A stretch of 64,000 bases of DNA, from NCBI RefSeq assembly GCF_001439915.1, contig NZ_LMBW01000002.1:306830-370829 (forward strand). The letters run 5' to 3'. A model generated the notes under the pieces. It had not been told where the DNA came from. It saw only the letters and a program-made list of their open reading frames with translations, and did not search any database. Positions within the stretch are counted from its first letter, which is position 1. Every line of letters starts with the position of its first letter. This DNA is from Fredinandcohnia humi. Its GTDB lineage: Bacteria; Bacillota; Bacilli; Bacillales; Bacillaceae_L. Positions 45,237-54,300 of this stretch are shown here, one piece after another. A program made the position numbers and the translations under genes.

Positions 45237-45539
45237 TCAAATGCGCCTTGGCGTATTTGCGCCCAGAATTTTAGGCCCACACGATGTGGGTCACAAAGAC
45301 GTTGCCACAGGATGTGGCGTCCTTAGTCCTTGATCTTATGCGAGATACAGTGAAACTTCAATCTGTGGTTGTTTTTGCCACAGATTGTTAGTTGAACCAA
45401 TCAGGCTTTTACTGGCAATTGCCCTCTAGGAGGGCTTAGTGCCAGTTAATGCTGGAAAGTTTCCTTTGAAAATCTGTGGCATCCACCGGAGGCTTTAACT
45501 AAATTCAGTCGGGGTCACTACCCCACTGAATTTAGTTAA
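45237..45539 (-). repeat. Modular dispersed repeat, copy D (expanded form)
   Basis: Same end modules as copies B and E (TCAAATGCGCC..., GGCCCAC/GTGGGTC, TTGCCAC/GTGGCG, GGCATCCACCGGAGGC), but about 120 bp longer. The extra part (about 45345-45465) holds hairpins AATCTGTGG/CCACAGATT and ACTGGCA...TGCCAGT. The terminal inverted repeat is AACTAAATTCAGTCGGGG with its complement; its TAA is the stop codon of the HD-GYP gene (45536-45538). Confidence 0.82.
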
Positions 45540-46489
45540 TCTGATAAAACGCGTTCAATTTGAATTGACTTTTGACCAGATAAATCGATAATTGTATTGG
45601 ATACCTCAACTAATGGATTTAATAAATCATATGGATTGATGTATTTAATGCTTCCTATTTGGCCGTCTGTCAGCAATACATGGTGGCCAACTAAGGCATT
45701 CATAATTTGCTGTAAAAATGGTACTAAAATCGTTGGTTCAAGTTTTCCAAACATATCGTCATTCATTTGTTTGATCACCTGATAGAAGGGTGTTGCATCA
45801 TGATAGACACGGTTTGATGACATGGCATGAAACACATCTGCCACTGCTACAATTTTGGATAAATAACTGATTTTGGGTCCCTTTAAACCAAAGGGATATC
45901 CTTTCCCATCTTCCCTTTCATGGTGCTGAAGGGCAACAAGGCTTATTTCATGACTAATTCCCTCCGTATTCTTTAAAATTTCATAGCCATAAATCGTATG
46001 CTTCCTTACAATTTCATATTCAGCTTTTGTTAACCTACCTGGTTTATTTAAAATTTCTGTGGGAATTTTTGTTTTGCCAATGTCATGCAAGGTCGCTGCA
46101 ATGGTGAGAGCTGATAATTCCTCATCAGACAATGAAAGCCATTTTCCAATTAACGTCGCAATCACACCCACACCGATATTATGTCGATATGTATAATCAT
46201 CTGCAGATTGAAGCTGATAAAACAAATGAAAAAATTGCGGGATTTCAGACGCTTTTTGAATAATTGGAATAACCGTTTGTTTAATCTCAACAAGCGGCAG
46301 CTTTGTATGTCGCTTTACAAAATAAAAAATATCTTCCACCTGGTCAATCGCTTCCTCTAGTTTCCCTGTAATGATTGATACGGTTGGTTTACTTAAGAGT
46401 TCACCATTGTAATCGCTATCAAAACCATCAATAATTCTATCAAGTTCATCGGGCTGAATCACAGTGATTTTTGTTTGATCGTTCTTCAT
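45536..46489 (-). CDS. HD-GYP domain cyclic-di-GMP phosphodiesterase
   Basis: 317 residues. HD-GYP motifs: LHDIGKTKIP (HD), HHEREDGKGYPFGL (GYP) and VADVFHAM. Metal ligands complete. N-terminal region (1-90) is of no known domain. It should degrade c-di-GMP; cytoplasmic. The stop is provided by repeat copy D. GGGGAGT lies upstream of the ATG. Confidence 0.9.
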   Translation of the reverse strand: MKNDQTKITVIQPDELDRIIDGFDSDYNGELLSKPTVSIITGKLEEAIDQVEDIFYFVKRHTKLPLVEIKQTVIPIIQKASEIPQFFHLFYQLQSADDYTYRHNIGVGVIATLIGKWLSLSDEELSALTIAATLHDIGKTKIPTEILNKPGRLTKAEYEIVRKHTIYGYEILKNTEGISHEISLVALQHHEREDGKGYPFGLKGPKISYLSKIVAVADVFHAMSSNRVYHDATPFYQVIKQMNDDMFGKLEPTILVPFLQQIMNALVGHHVLLTDGQIGSIKYINPYDLLNPLVEVSNTIIDLSGQKSIQIERVLSD

Positions 46490-46651
46490 TTTAGATGACT
46501 CCCCACTAAAGCCTTGTTTCTATTATTATATCAAAAAATGGAATTTCTACAATAATTATTTGAATATACAAAAATATCGAGCAATTATTGTTTACTCATG
46601 ATAGATTACCACGATTTTTTTCCAAGAATACGTAAAAAACCCTTTATTCTC

Positions 46652-46680
46652 TTGACTTAACACGATTTAGGTTGTATATT
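46652..46680 (+). promoter_or_regulatory. Sigma-A promoter of the second cold-shock gene
   Basis: TTGACT (46652-46657) and TATATT (46675-46680), 17-bp spacer. Leader of about 125 nt to the start codon; the rest of the 323-bp gap is AT-rich with no other signal seen. Confidence 0.75.
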
Positions 46681-46812
46681 AAAATCATCATTTAGCTAGT
46701 AGTTTCGTATTTTTTTATAATCGTTTTATTGTTAAAGATACATAATGAGTGGCTATCTGATAAAAATTTTCACGTTGCACAGTTGTGCCGAAGGTTTAGG
46801 AGGAAAACCATA

Positions 46813-47013
46813 ATGCAAAACGGTAAAGTAAAATGGTTTAACAACGAAAAAGGATTTGGCTTCATCGAAGTTGAAGGTGGAGACGATGTGTTCGTACACT
46901 TCACAGCTATCACTGGTGACGGTTACAAATCTTTAGAAGAAGGTCAAGAAGTTTCTTTCGAAGTTGTTGAAGGAAACCGCGGACCTCAAGCTGCTAACGT
47001 TGTAAAACTATAA
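46813..47013 (+). CDS. cspD: Cold-shock protein
   Basis: 66 residues, one cold-shock domain: [14 protein letters not shown] and DVFVHFTAI. Paralogue of the gene at 192-392. The ATG at 46813 follows AGGAGG; the upstream open frame is only the leader. The leader has promoter and length typical of cold-induced mRNA. Followed by two consecutive terminators. Confidence 0.95.
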   Translation: MQNGKVKWFNNEKGFGFIEVEGGDDVFVHFTAITGDGYKSLEEGQEVSFEVVEGNRGPQAANVVKL

Positions 47014-47041
47014 TTCTTACATTTTAAAAAATGTGAAACAG

Positions 47042-47067
47042 AGGCTGATTTTTTATCAGCCTTTTTT
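47042..47067 (+). terminator. Terminator of cspD
   Basis: AGGCTGAT / ATCAGCCT stem then TTTTTT. Confidence 0.85.
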
Positions 47068-47099
47068 GAGGCTCTTTTTCCTTAAAAAGAGCCTCTTTT
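47068..47099. terminator. Bidirectional terminator
   Basis: GAGGCTCTTTTT / AAAAAGAGCCTC stem (12 bp, 4-nt loop) ending in CTTTTA; serves the convergent ypeQ-like gene. Confidence 0.85.
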
Positions 47100-47100
47100 A

Positions 47101-47277
47101 TTATGATAATTTTTTCCCATATTCCTTTAGCTTTTGACCCACTGTACAATTTTTAATACAAAAGTTTTGGGCATAGCGCTTTCCATATTCCTTCCGAAAA
47201 TGTTCTTTTACGAAACATTCCTGGCAATACGTGTCAAGCATTTCACCAACTTCCAAAATAAGTTCCTTGCGATTCAT
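47101..47277 (-). CDS. ypeQ: YpeQ-like zinc-finger protein
   Basis: 58 residues. Cysteines in TYCQECF (CxxC, about 18-21) and NFCIKNCTVG (about 38-43) suggest a zinc knuckle, as in B. subtilis YpeQ (DUF2602). ATG at 47277 with CAGGAG 11 nt upstream. Neighbour of ypeP as in B. subtilis. Function unknown. Confidence 0.8.
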   Translation of the reverse strand: MNRKELILEVGEMLDTYCQECFVKEHFRKEYGKRYAQNFCIKNCTVGQKLKEYGKKLS

Positions 47278-47387
47278 AAAAAAATCAACTCCTGTTTTAA
47301 TCACTTTCACGTCTTTCCATTCGAACGAGCATCCATCCTCATCAGTTTTCACTTATTTAATGAGTATGACGGGGAGGCTTAATTACA

Positions 47388-48050
47388 TTACTTAACCTTT
47401 ATTTCAATTTTACTGGAAACGAGCGTCCCTTCCAGCGCTTGTGTAGCCAGTCTATCTGCTTCTGAATTTTGCTTACGTCCAATCGGATCGTAGATTGGAT
47501 GAATTCCCGCCTTTTGAATTTTCCCCTCAATTCGGTCCAACCATCTATTGAGGTTTTCCTCAAGGCATGGCCATTCCCCAGAAAGCTGTTTTAACACAAC
47601 ATGGGAATCCCCTTTAAAAGTTACCGTAGAATGATGCACGCCTAATTCCTCCAATGTATTTAACATCAACCAAAACGCTGCATACTCTGCTTCATTATTG
47701 GATTCCATCTCTTCAAACACTTCATTAACTCTGACCCGATATGGTTTATTATTTTGCGTAAAATAAATGGCAACGCCTAGACCGGCCTTACCTGATTGTA
47801 TGTCATATCCCCCATCAAAATAAGCGATAATATCCTGAGGTTCGGTTTCAATTTCCTTAATCAGCCTGATGAGTTCTTTTTTCGTCCATTTTGTTTGCCG
47901 CTCATCATAAAAAACGAGTTCCTTCGTACGTCCTGTTCGCTCAAAGTCTTCTGCTAAACGTAATGCGTCCTCTGCAGAAACTTCATCAGACATCAAGGTG
48001 ATGACCTGATTTTTTGGCGTTTTATATGTCCATTCCAGCTTAAGTTTCAT
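47388..48050 (-). CDS. ypeP: RNase H-like protein with N-terminal extension (YpeP)
   Basis: 220 residues. The RNase HI fold occupies about residues 75-215 with all DEDD acids: YFDGGYD, NNEAEYAAFW, KGDSHVV and SEADRLA. The N-terminal 70 residues are a separate helical region. Start at 48050 after AGAGGA. Whether it cleaves RNA/DNA hybrids is not known. Confidence 0.88.
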   Translation of the reverse strand: MKLKLEWTYKTPKNQVITLMSDEVSAEDALRLAEDFERTGRTKELVFYDERQTKWTKKELIRLIKEIETEPQDIIAYFDGGYDIQSGKAGLGVAIYFTQNNKPYRVRVNEVFEEMESNNEAEYAAFWLMLNTLEELGVHHSTVTFKGDSHVVLKQLSGEWPCLEENLNRWLDRIEGKIQKAGIHPIYDPIGRKQNSEADRLATQALEGTLVSSKIEIKVK

Positions 48051-48221
48051 CACGCTCATCCTCTCTAATGGAACGTATCTTCATTTTTCCTAATTTTTAA
48101 CTCATTATACACTCTTTCCATTGGGTACGAACTCCTCTTTTTCTAAAAGAACGTCTTTTTCTTCACTCTATTGCTGATTTAGTGATAAAATGCAATATAA
48201 CAAATAGGTGTGGAGGCATTT

Positions 48222-48614
48222 ATGATTGAAGTGTATATAGATGGTGCAAGTGCTGGAGACCCAGGTCTATCTGGTGCCGGCATTTTTATTAAAGGTAATG
48301 GTATTGTCGAAAAACATTCGATTCCACTTGGAATTATGACGAACCACGAAGCTGAATATTACGCTCTACTCAAAGGGCTCGAAATTTGTATTAAAAACGA
48401 CTACAAAGTCGTTTCCTTTCGAACCGATTCACAGTTGGTGGACCGAGCTGTCGCAAAGGAATATGTTAAAAATAAAAAATTCGCACCCTTACTTGAAAAA
48501 GCGATGCAACTTTCAAAAGAATTGGATCTCTTTTTTATAAAATGGATCCCAAGTGCCGGGAATAAAGTGGCTGACGAATTAGCCAGACAAGGTATCCGTA
48601 AAAATGAAGCATGA
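48222..48614 (+). CDS. ypdQ: RNase HI family protein (YpdQ)
   Basis: 130 residues. Intact DEDD site: YIDGASAGDPG, NHEAEYYALL, RTDSQLV, NKVADELA. Lacks the basic handle of classical RNase HI. ATG at 48222 follows GGAGG; a GTG four codons earlier overlaps that site. Divergent from ypeP. Confidence 0.9.
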   Translation: MIEVYIDGASAGDPGLSGAGIFIKGNGIVEKHSIPLGIMTNHEAEYYALLKGLEICIKNDYKVVSFRTDSQLVDRAVAKEYVKNKKFAPLLEKAMQLSKELDLFFIKWIPSAGNKVADELARQGIRKNEA

Positions 48615-48617
48615 AGG

Positions 48618-48650
48618 AAACCCTTGGACTAGATAGGTCCAAGGGTTTTA
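48618..48650 (+). terminator. Terminator of ypdQ
   Basis: AACCCTTGGACC-type stem (AACCCTTGGAC / GTCCAAGGGTT) with TTTA; also closes the convergent gene. Confidence 0.85.
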
Positions 48651-48926
48651 TGCCATTATATTTCGTTCTTCGACAAATTGATAGGCTTGTTTGCTGTTTT
48701 GAATTTGATTTTCTTTAAGCATCTCTAGTAATGAGATAAAGAAGCTGCCATCAAACTCCTTTTGTGCTTTTAATGTAATTTCGATTGCAACATTGACGAT
48801 TTCATCATTTGCTGCCGTATAATGCTGTCCAAATGAAATGAAGCCAACTGCGTCTTCCCCAAGATTAAAGCCTTTTTGGGCTAATAACTGCAGATACTCT
48901 TCGACCCGATTTTCTAATTTAAACAA
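48648..48926 (-). CDS. Small conserved protein (DUF6123-like)
   Basis: 92 residues, helical, starting with TTG after AAGGATGGGG. Words EYLQLLAQKGFNLGEDAVGFISFG and TLKAQKEFDGSFFISLLEMLKEN recall DUF6123 proteins of bacilli. Function unknown. Confidence 0.65.
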   Translation of the reverse strand: MFKLENRVEEYLQLLAQKGFNLGEDAVGFISFGQHYTAANDEIVNVAIEITLKAQKEFDGSFFISLLEMLKENQIQNSKQAYQFVEERNIMA

Positions 48927-48989
48927 TTGTCCCCATCCTTTTAAAAAAACAGTTTCTATCCTAATAGTACCGCATTTTTTGTCGAAACT

Positions 48990-49451
48990 CTATGACTTTT
49001 TTGTTAAAAGATGGGCTATTGTTCCTGTTATCATACCAAAAAGAGCACCGCCAAGTACTTCTTCTGGCTGATGACCGAGTCTTTCTTTTAATTTTTTTTC
49101 TTTATGATCATGGTAATGATGGTCCTTTTGTCCTGCTAATCGTTCTATTTCTTCATCAAGTTCGTTCACTTTTATGGTCAGTTCCCCTGATTGGCGGCGA
49201 ATTCCTTGTGCATCATACATGACGATTAATCCAAATATGGTGGATAGCGCAAAATCGATTGTTGGAATTCCTCTTCTAAGCCCAATGAAGGTAGCAAGTG
49301 ATGAAACGCCTGCAGAGTGAGAACTTGGCATTCCGCCTGTTTCAAAAAAGGTGCCCCACTCCCATTTCCCCGTTTTCACCTTCTTAATTGGAATTTTTAA
49401 AAATTGAGCAAGCCCAATTGTAAGTAATGCGGTATAGATCCCTTTATTCAC
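48990..49451 (-). CDS. Divergent PAP2 family membrane protein (YuiD-like)
   Basis: 153 residues. Family signature GGMPSSHSAG (about 40) and MYDAQGIRRQSGE. Three to four membrane segments. GTG start at 49451, with GAGGTGA 5 nt upstream. Likely a phosphatase-like membrane protein, substrate unknown. Confidence 0.88.
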   Translation of the reverse strand: MNKGIYTALLTIGLAQFLKIPIKKVKTGKWEWGTFFETGGMPSSHSAGVSSLATFIGLRRGIPTIDFALSTIFGLIVMYDAQGIRRQSGELTIKVNELDEEIERLAGQKDHHYHDHKEKKLKERLGHQPEEVLGGALFGMITGTIAHLLTKKS

Positions 49452-49550
49452 GATTCTCACCTCAAGATTAGTTTCCAGTATCGCCTCATTTTCTATTCAA
49501 GACATATTCCAATATAGGATGGAAATAATACGAAATGGAGGTGACATGTT

Positions 49551-49688
49551 ATGGCAAATAAAGCAAACAATCGCGGAAAAGCAGCAAAAGGCGTGAACCC
49601 ACAAGGCTATAATGAAAATACAGAATTCTCGATGGAACCAAAAAGCGAACTAGAGAATCGAGCTAAGAAAAAGAATACGAAGATATAA
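49551..49688 (+). CDS. sspL: Small acid-soluble spore protein, SspL family
   Basis: 45 residues. The GVNPQGYNENTEF segment and the EPKSELENRAKKKNTK tail match SspL. GGAGGTGA, 6 nt from ATG. Expected to be made in the forespore and to be packaged in the spore core. Evidence that the organism sporulates. Confidence 0.88.
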   Translation: MANKANNRGKAAKGVNPQGYNENTEFSMEPKSELENRAKKKNTKI

Positions 49689-49759
49689 AAATTTGCTGGG
49701 ATGCCCCTTTCGTCGTAAACAACGGGGTGTCCTATATTATTGGAGCGGAATATTTAGAT

Positions 49760-49831
49760 AGTGACAGTATTATGAAAATAGTGACAGTATTTTGTTACTA
49801 ATGACAGAATTCTAAAATTAGTGACAGTATT
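49760..49831. repeat. Four iterons with exact 20-bp spacing
   Basis: AGTGACAGTATT starts at 49760, 49780 and 49820, and AATGACAGAATT at 49800. Unit spacing is exactly 20 bp. Lies between sspL and the exonuclease gene. Spacing of two helix turns would present all units on one DNA face; no hairpin explains it. Confidence 0.8.
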
Positions 49832-49864
49832 AGATGATTAAGAACCGAAAAACGGTTTGGTATC

Positions 49865-49893
49865 AAAAAAAGAGCACTCCTTTCGAGTACTCC
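49865..49893 (-). terminator. Terminator of ypcP
   Basis: AGTACTC / GAGTGCT stem with CTTTTTTT on the minus strand. Confidence 0.75.
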
Positions 49894-49894
49894 T

Positions 49895-50758
49895 TTAACC
49901 GATAAATTGATCCAAGCCCTTAAATTCGAGCTCAGTGAACTTTTCATGGACTTTTTCACGATTAATTTGGATTAATGCCTCATCAAGTGAACAGTTAATA
50001 GGCACTTCACAGTGAATTCTTGCCAATTTACGAGATAAATGCAACATGTCTAAATCATCTTTGATTTTTGTCTTTTGTGCTTTTGTTAAATTCTCCACAT
50101 TTTCAAGAATACCTTCGATTGATTCAAACTGTTGCAGAAGTTTAAGCGCTGTTTTCTCACCAATTCCTCGAACACCAGGATAATTGTCACTTGTGTCACC
50201 CATTAAAGCTTTAAGGTCAACCATTTGCTGCGGGTGAATCCCTTTTTCCTCTAAAAAGCTGTTACTCGTGTACTCTGCGTAATTTCCGATCCCTTTTTTC
50301 ATAATTAAAACGGTAATATTCTCATCAAGTAATTGCAGAATGTCTTGGTCACCTGTCAGAATAATCACATCAGAGTCTTGGCTATATTGTCTAGCAAGTG
50401 TTCCAATACAATCATCTGCTTCATAACCAGTTAATCCGACGTTTGGAATATCAAAGGATTCGACTACGTCTTTTACAAGATCAAATTGTGGAATTAATTC
50501 TTCCGGTGGTGCACCGCGATTTGCTTTATACCCATCAAACATTTCTGTACGGAAGGTTTTGCTACCCATATCCCAGCAGCAAATGACATGTGAAGGCTTG
50601 TACTTATTGACCGCAGTCATCATATGCTTTACAAAGCCGTGAATCCCGTTTGTTGGAATCCCTTTACTATTTACCATAAAATAACCGCTCACTGCCGTTG
50701 CATAAAAAGAGCGGAACAATAACGCCATGCCATCTATTAACATGATTTGATTTTTCAT
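49895..50758 (-). CDS. ypcP: 5'-3' exonuclease (YpcP, Pol I N-domain-like)
   Basis: 287 residues. FEN/XPG nuclease fold: LIDGMALLFRSFY, CCWDMGSKTFR, YEADDCIGTLA, ILTGDQDILQL, LKALMGDTSDNYPGVRGIGEKTA with helix-hairpin-helix. All metal acids present. Removes RNA primers and flaps. Start at 50758, with GGGAGG 8 nt upstream. Confidence 0.95.
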   Translation of the reverse strand: MKNQIMLIDGMALLFRSFYATAVSGYFMVNSKGIPTNGIHGFVKHMMTAVNKYKPSHVICCWDMGSKTFRTEMFDGYKANRGAPPEELIPQFDLVKDVVESFDIPNVGLTGYEADDCIGTLARQYSQDSDVIILTGDQDILQLLDENITVLIMKKGIGNYAEYTSNSFLEEKGIHPQQMVDLKALMGDTSDNYPGVRGIGEKTALKLLQQFESIEGILENVENLTKAQKTKIKDDLDMLHLSRKLARIHCEVPINCSLDEALIQINREKVHEKFTELEFKGLDQFIG

Positions 50759-50848
50759 CAGCATTTCCTCCCTGTCATAATTTCCTCATAAAGAGAATTA
50801 TACCATATATTCATCGTGTATTTGTTTGTATCTTCCTTCCAAGAAATG

Positions 50849-50877
50849 AAAAGAGCCCCCTAATATAAGAGGACTCA
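50849..50877 (-). terminator. Terminator after the 38-residue gene
   Basis: GAGTCCTC / GGGGGCTC stem (with G-T pairs) then TTTT on the minus strand. Confidence 0.65.
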
Positions 50878-50880
50878 GTT

Positions 50881-50997
50881 CTAATTACTTCTCATCTTTT
50901 CTGTTTCTACTTCTGCATAGGAAGGAAATTTTCGTGGTGTTGACGGATTCCCTTCCTGCTCTTTTTTCTTTGAAGAAGCTGATTTATCCTTTTTCAC
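50881..50997 (-). CDS. Small basic protein, 38 residues
   Basis: Begins MKKDKSASSKKKEQEG and ends SYAEVETEKMRSN. GTG start, GGAG 8 nt upstream, terminator behind. Located in the dynA-ypbS transcript direction, 56 bp after ypbS. Function unknown. Confidence 0.6.
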   Translation of the reverse strand: MKKDKSASSKKKEQEGNPSTPRKFPSYAEVETEKMRSN

Positions 50998-51052
50998 ACG
51001 CGTGTCTCCTTCATCAGAGATTTACAATTAGTATTCTCCTAACCAGCATGTT

Positions 51053-51310
51053 TTATTTGCGGAATGCGTATTCCCTCACCATGTCAACTGTTACTAACTT
51101 GCGTAACGGGACAATTCCTTTTTGGGCAAGCTTGTTTATTTCGGTTGTTACTTTATTGATTTTATCAACAGTAAATTCCTGGTTTTGCTTCGCTAAAGCA
51201 ACTGCTTCGTCAATAAACTGTTCTCTCTTTTGCTCAAGCCCCACGAATGTTTTCACGACCTCGTGTTGTGCATTAGAATGTTTTGTGATTGCTTCATGGA
51301 CATTTGTCAT
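51053..51310 (-). CDS. ypbS: YpbS (DUF2533)
   Basis: 85 residues, helical, matching B. subtilis YpbS. Words NAQHEVVKTFVGLEQKREQFIDEA. ATGA overlaps the dynA stop; GGAGG lies inside dynA. Coupled to dynA, suggesting a linked membrane function, which is inference. Confidence 0.9.
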   Translation of the reverse strand: MTNVHEAITKHSNAQHEVVKTFVGLEQKREQFIDEAVALAKQNQEFTVDKINKVTTEINKLAQKGIVPLRKLVTVDMVREYAFRK

Positions 51311-54300
51311 TTTTGTTCCTCCGATGTATGTTCTATATAAAATTCGTTTAACGTTTCATGGACATTTTCTAAGCTCTCAATATCAATATCTTCAGATAAG
51401 ATCTTCGTAACGCCATCAAAATACTCGTGAATTTCTTGCAATGCATTTTCTTGAAGTTCTTGGAGCCCTTTATTAAATTCTTGTTTATAAAAGGCAACAA
51501 GATTAGCTTGATTTTCATTGAGATACGAATCTACAGGTGAATCTATTAATACTTCAAGCTCATCCTGCATTTGCTTTTTCTCATTTTTCTCAAAAAACGA
51601 TTTTGGATTTTTAAAATAACCAAGTGCCTTTTTATAACGGGTGGGTTCTTCATTTACAAGACCATTCGTAAATTCATACGATTCGAAATCCAGTTCAATG
51701 GACTCCGAAATACTCATTTTTGGATTGATCGATTTTATTTCTTCATTAAAACTACCGAGCAGGCCATGGAATCGCTTTGAAATATAGCTTTCAATTCGCA
51801 ATGAAGTAGCGCGCATTTCTTGGGCTAAATCAAAGCCGACAGATTCCAAAAATTCACCTAAACACGACATTAGTGCCTTTTTCAAATCCCGTCCATCATC
51901 TCTGAGCGATGACGGGTTAAAGGCCTCCTTAAACATATCTGATACACGAAGGAAGACTCTTTGTTTAATATAAAAGGTAAGTTCCTTAATCTCCTGCTCA
52001 ACAACTCCAAATGCCGCCACGTCATCAACACCCGAAACGACCGACTTCATTTTTGCATGCTGCGCTTTCGCTACCTCAAGCTTAGAACGCTTAATATCCT
52101 TATCTTCCTTTGCGGACTGAATATAAGAATCGATAATCGCCGCTGCACGCTGAATATCAACATATCCTTCATTCACTGCTACCTCAGTGAGTTCATCAAT
52201 GACAAATGAATGAAAATCTGTTTCAAAACGTTCAATACCCGAAGTCTGAAGAATACCAAGGTCCTTTTCATTGACTTCATTAAGCTTCTCAAGTAAAGCG
52301 GCCCGACTTGATACCGTATATAGTCGCGGAAAACGAATTCCATAACCAACAAGCTGTGATTCAACATACTCTTTTACATCTTCCAGCTCATCGGTCGTAT
52401 TCGCCAAATCCGCAGCATTTATAACGAAGAACATTTTATCCATACTGAAGGTGTCCTTGACACGTCCGAGCTGAATTAAAAACTCACGGTCTGCTTTTGA
52501 AAATGCGTGATTGTAATAAGTCACAAACAGAATGGCATCTGCATTTTTGATATATTCAAAAGCAACACCTGTGTGGCGGGCGTTAATTGAATCAGCCCCC
52601 GGTGTATCCACCAAAGTAATGCCTTGCTGTGTTAATGGGCAATCATAATAGAGCTCAATTGATTCAACAAAGCATGCTTTTTCTTCCTTCGCGACATAAT
52701 CATTAAAGCCTTCCATATCTGTTGTTAAAATCTGATCTAAATGAACAGATATGGTTTCAAAACCAGCTACTACCGCTTTTAAAAATGAGAAATGCGGCTT
52801 TTCTTTCGCTTCGATTTTTTCGATATTGCTAATTTTTGAGTTAATAATCTCCAAACATGCATTAAGATTTCCTGCTTGTTCACCAAATATGTGTAAGGAG
52901 TGGTTGATATCATCTACTAATTGTTTTGTTGATTTAATTTTTACAAGTACAGTTCCGTGCTTATGCTCTTCGGTTGGGAAGGTAATTTTATTAATTGTTG
53001 CTGTCGTTGGATTTGGTGAAACCGGGAGTGCACGCGTACCCATTAATGCATTCGCAAACGACGACTTCCCAGCACTAAATGCACCAAATAATGCAACGGT
53101 AAAATGTTTATGCTTTAGACGATATGCTTTATCCTGAATATCCTTCGCAAGCATCGAAAGTCCGGTAACTGGCTTTATTAGTTCATGCGCTTTTTCCAAA
53201 TGAAGAATCGCCTGATCTGACGAACTTTTCCTTTCTTTTTGCTTTTGTACTGGTTTATTCTCAGGTTTTGAAATTTCACCTTTTTGATTCTTTATCTCTT
53301 TTAAAATTTCTTCAGTTGAGGAAATCTCCACACGTTCTGTAAATCGTGAAAGTAAGTATTCAACTGATTCGATCGTGTTGATTGTAAAATTACCATTCAT
53401 GATGTCGTCAAGCATCATTCGGATTTCAGCACGTTTGGATTCAAATTTCTTTAAGATTACGAATGCATCTGAATAAACCTCATATTTTTGTAATTCGGCT
53501 TTTAATTCAGTTTCTTCCTTGGCAGTTCCAGATTTCATTTGCTCAAGAATGTCATCTAGTAATGCAACTGCTTTTTGTTTATATTTTCTTTTAATATAAT
53601 TTCCAACATCATTCGTATAGGTTAAAATATACTCCCCTGTTACTCCTGCGCCAGGCTTGACTAAATTTTTCATCTCATCAGGTAATAACTCAATTGCTAG
53701 TTCATTTCCAGTCGGCTGTTTAGAAAGTCGTAAGCTTTCAACAAATTTACCGGCATAGTCCTTCAAATGCCATTCTAATTGAGTAGACATTTTTTCTTTT
53801 ACTTCATTAAAGAAAGTTTGCAAACGATCCTCACGTTCTTTTTCCGTTTTAGTTTTGGAAAATAATAATCCCACTTTAAAATCTGGTTGAACGGACTCAA
53901 CAAACAGTTTTGCGAGATCTCGCGTTTGGAACGGCATAAGAATCGCATTTGATAAAATCGTTTCGATTTCGTCGATAAACTCTTTTTCAACTTTTTCCCG
54001 TTCTTTCGTAAAGCCCGCTAATTGATAGTTCAATTCGGCGATTTGAGCTGGAATTGTTTCCCGCTCGACCACTGATAATGAGCGTAGCTTTTCCTTTGTA
54101 GCTTCAAGTTCCGGTGCATTTTTATCATCTAAAAACGCAATATGCTCAAGAATAATTTGTCTTGCGGAATGAAAAACCCCGTCAAATAACAGCCGATCTT
54201 TGTTTGCAATTTTATCATGAAGCAGTTGTTGAACCTGCTTGAACTGATTATTCTCGTTATCAGGATCCTTGAGTGTTGTGTAAAAAATGTCTGAGTAAGC

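Noticed and set aside
49760-49831. CRISPR array
   Set aside because: Units are 12 bp with 8-bp gaps and no unique spacers of usual length; better described as iterons. No cas genes.
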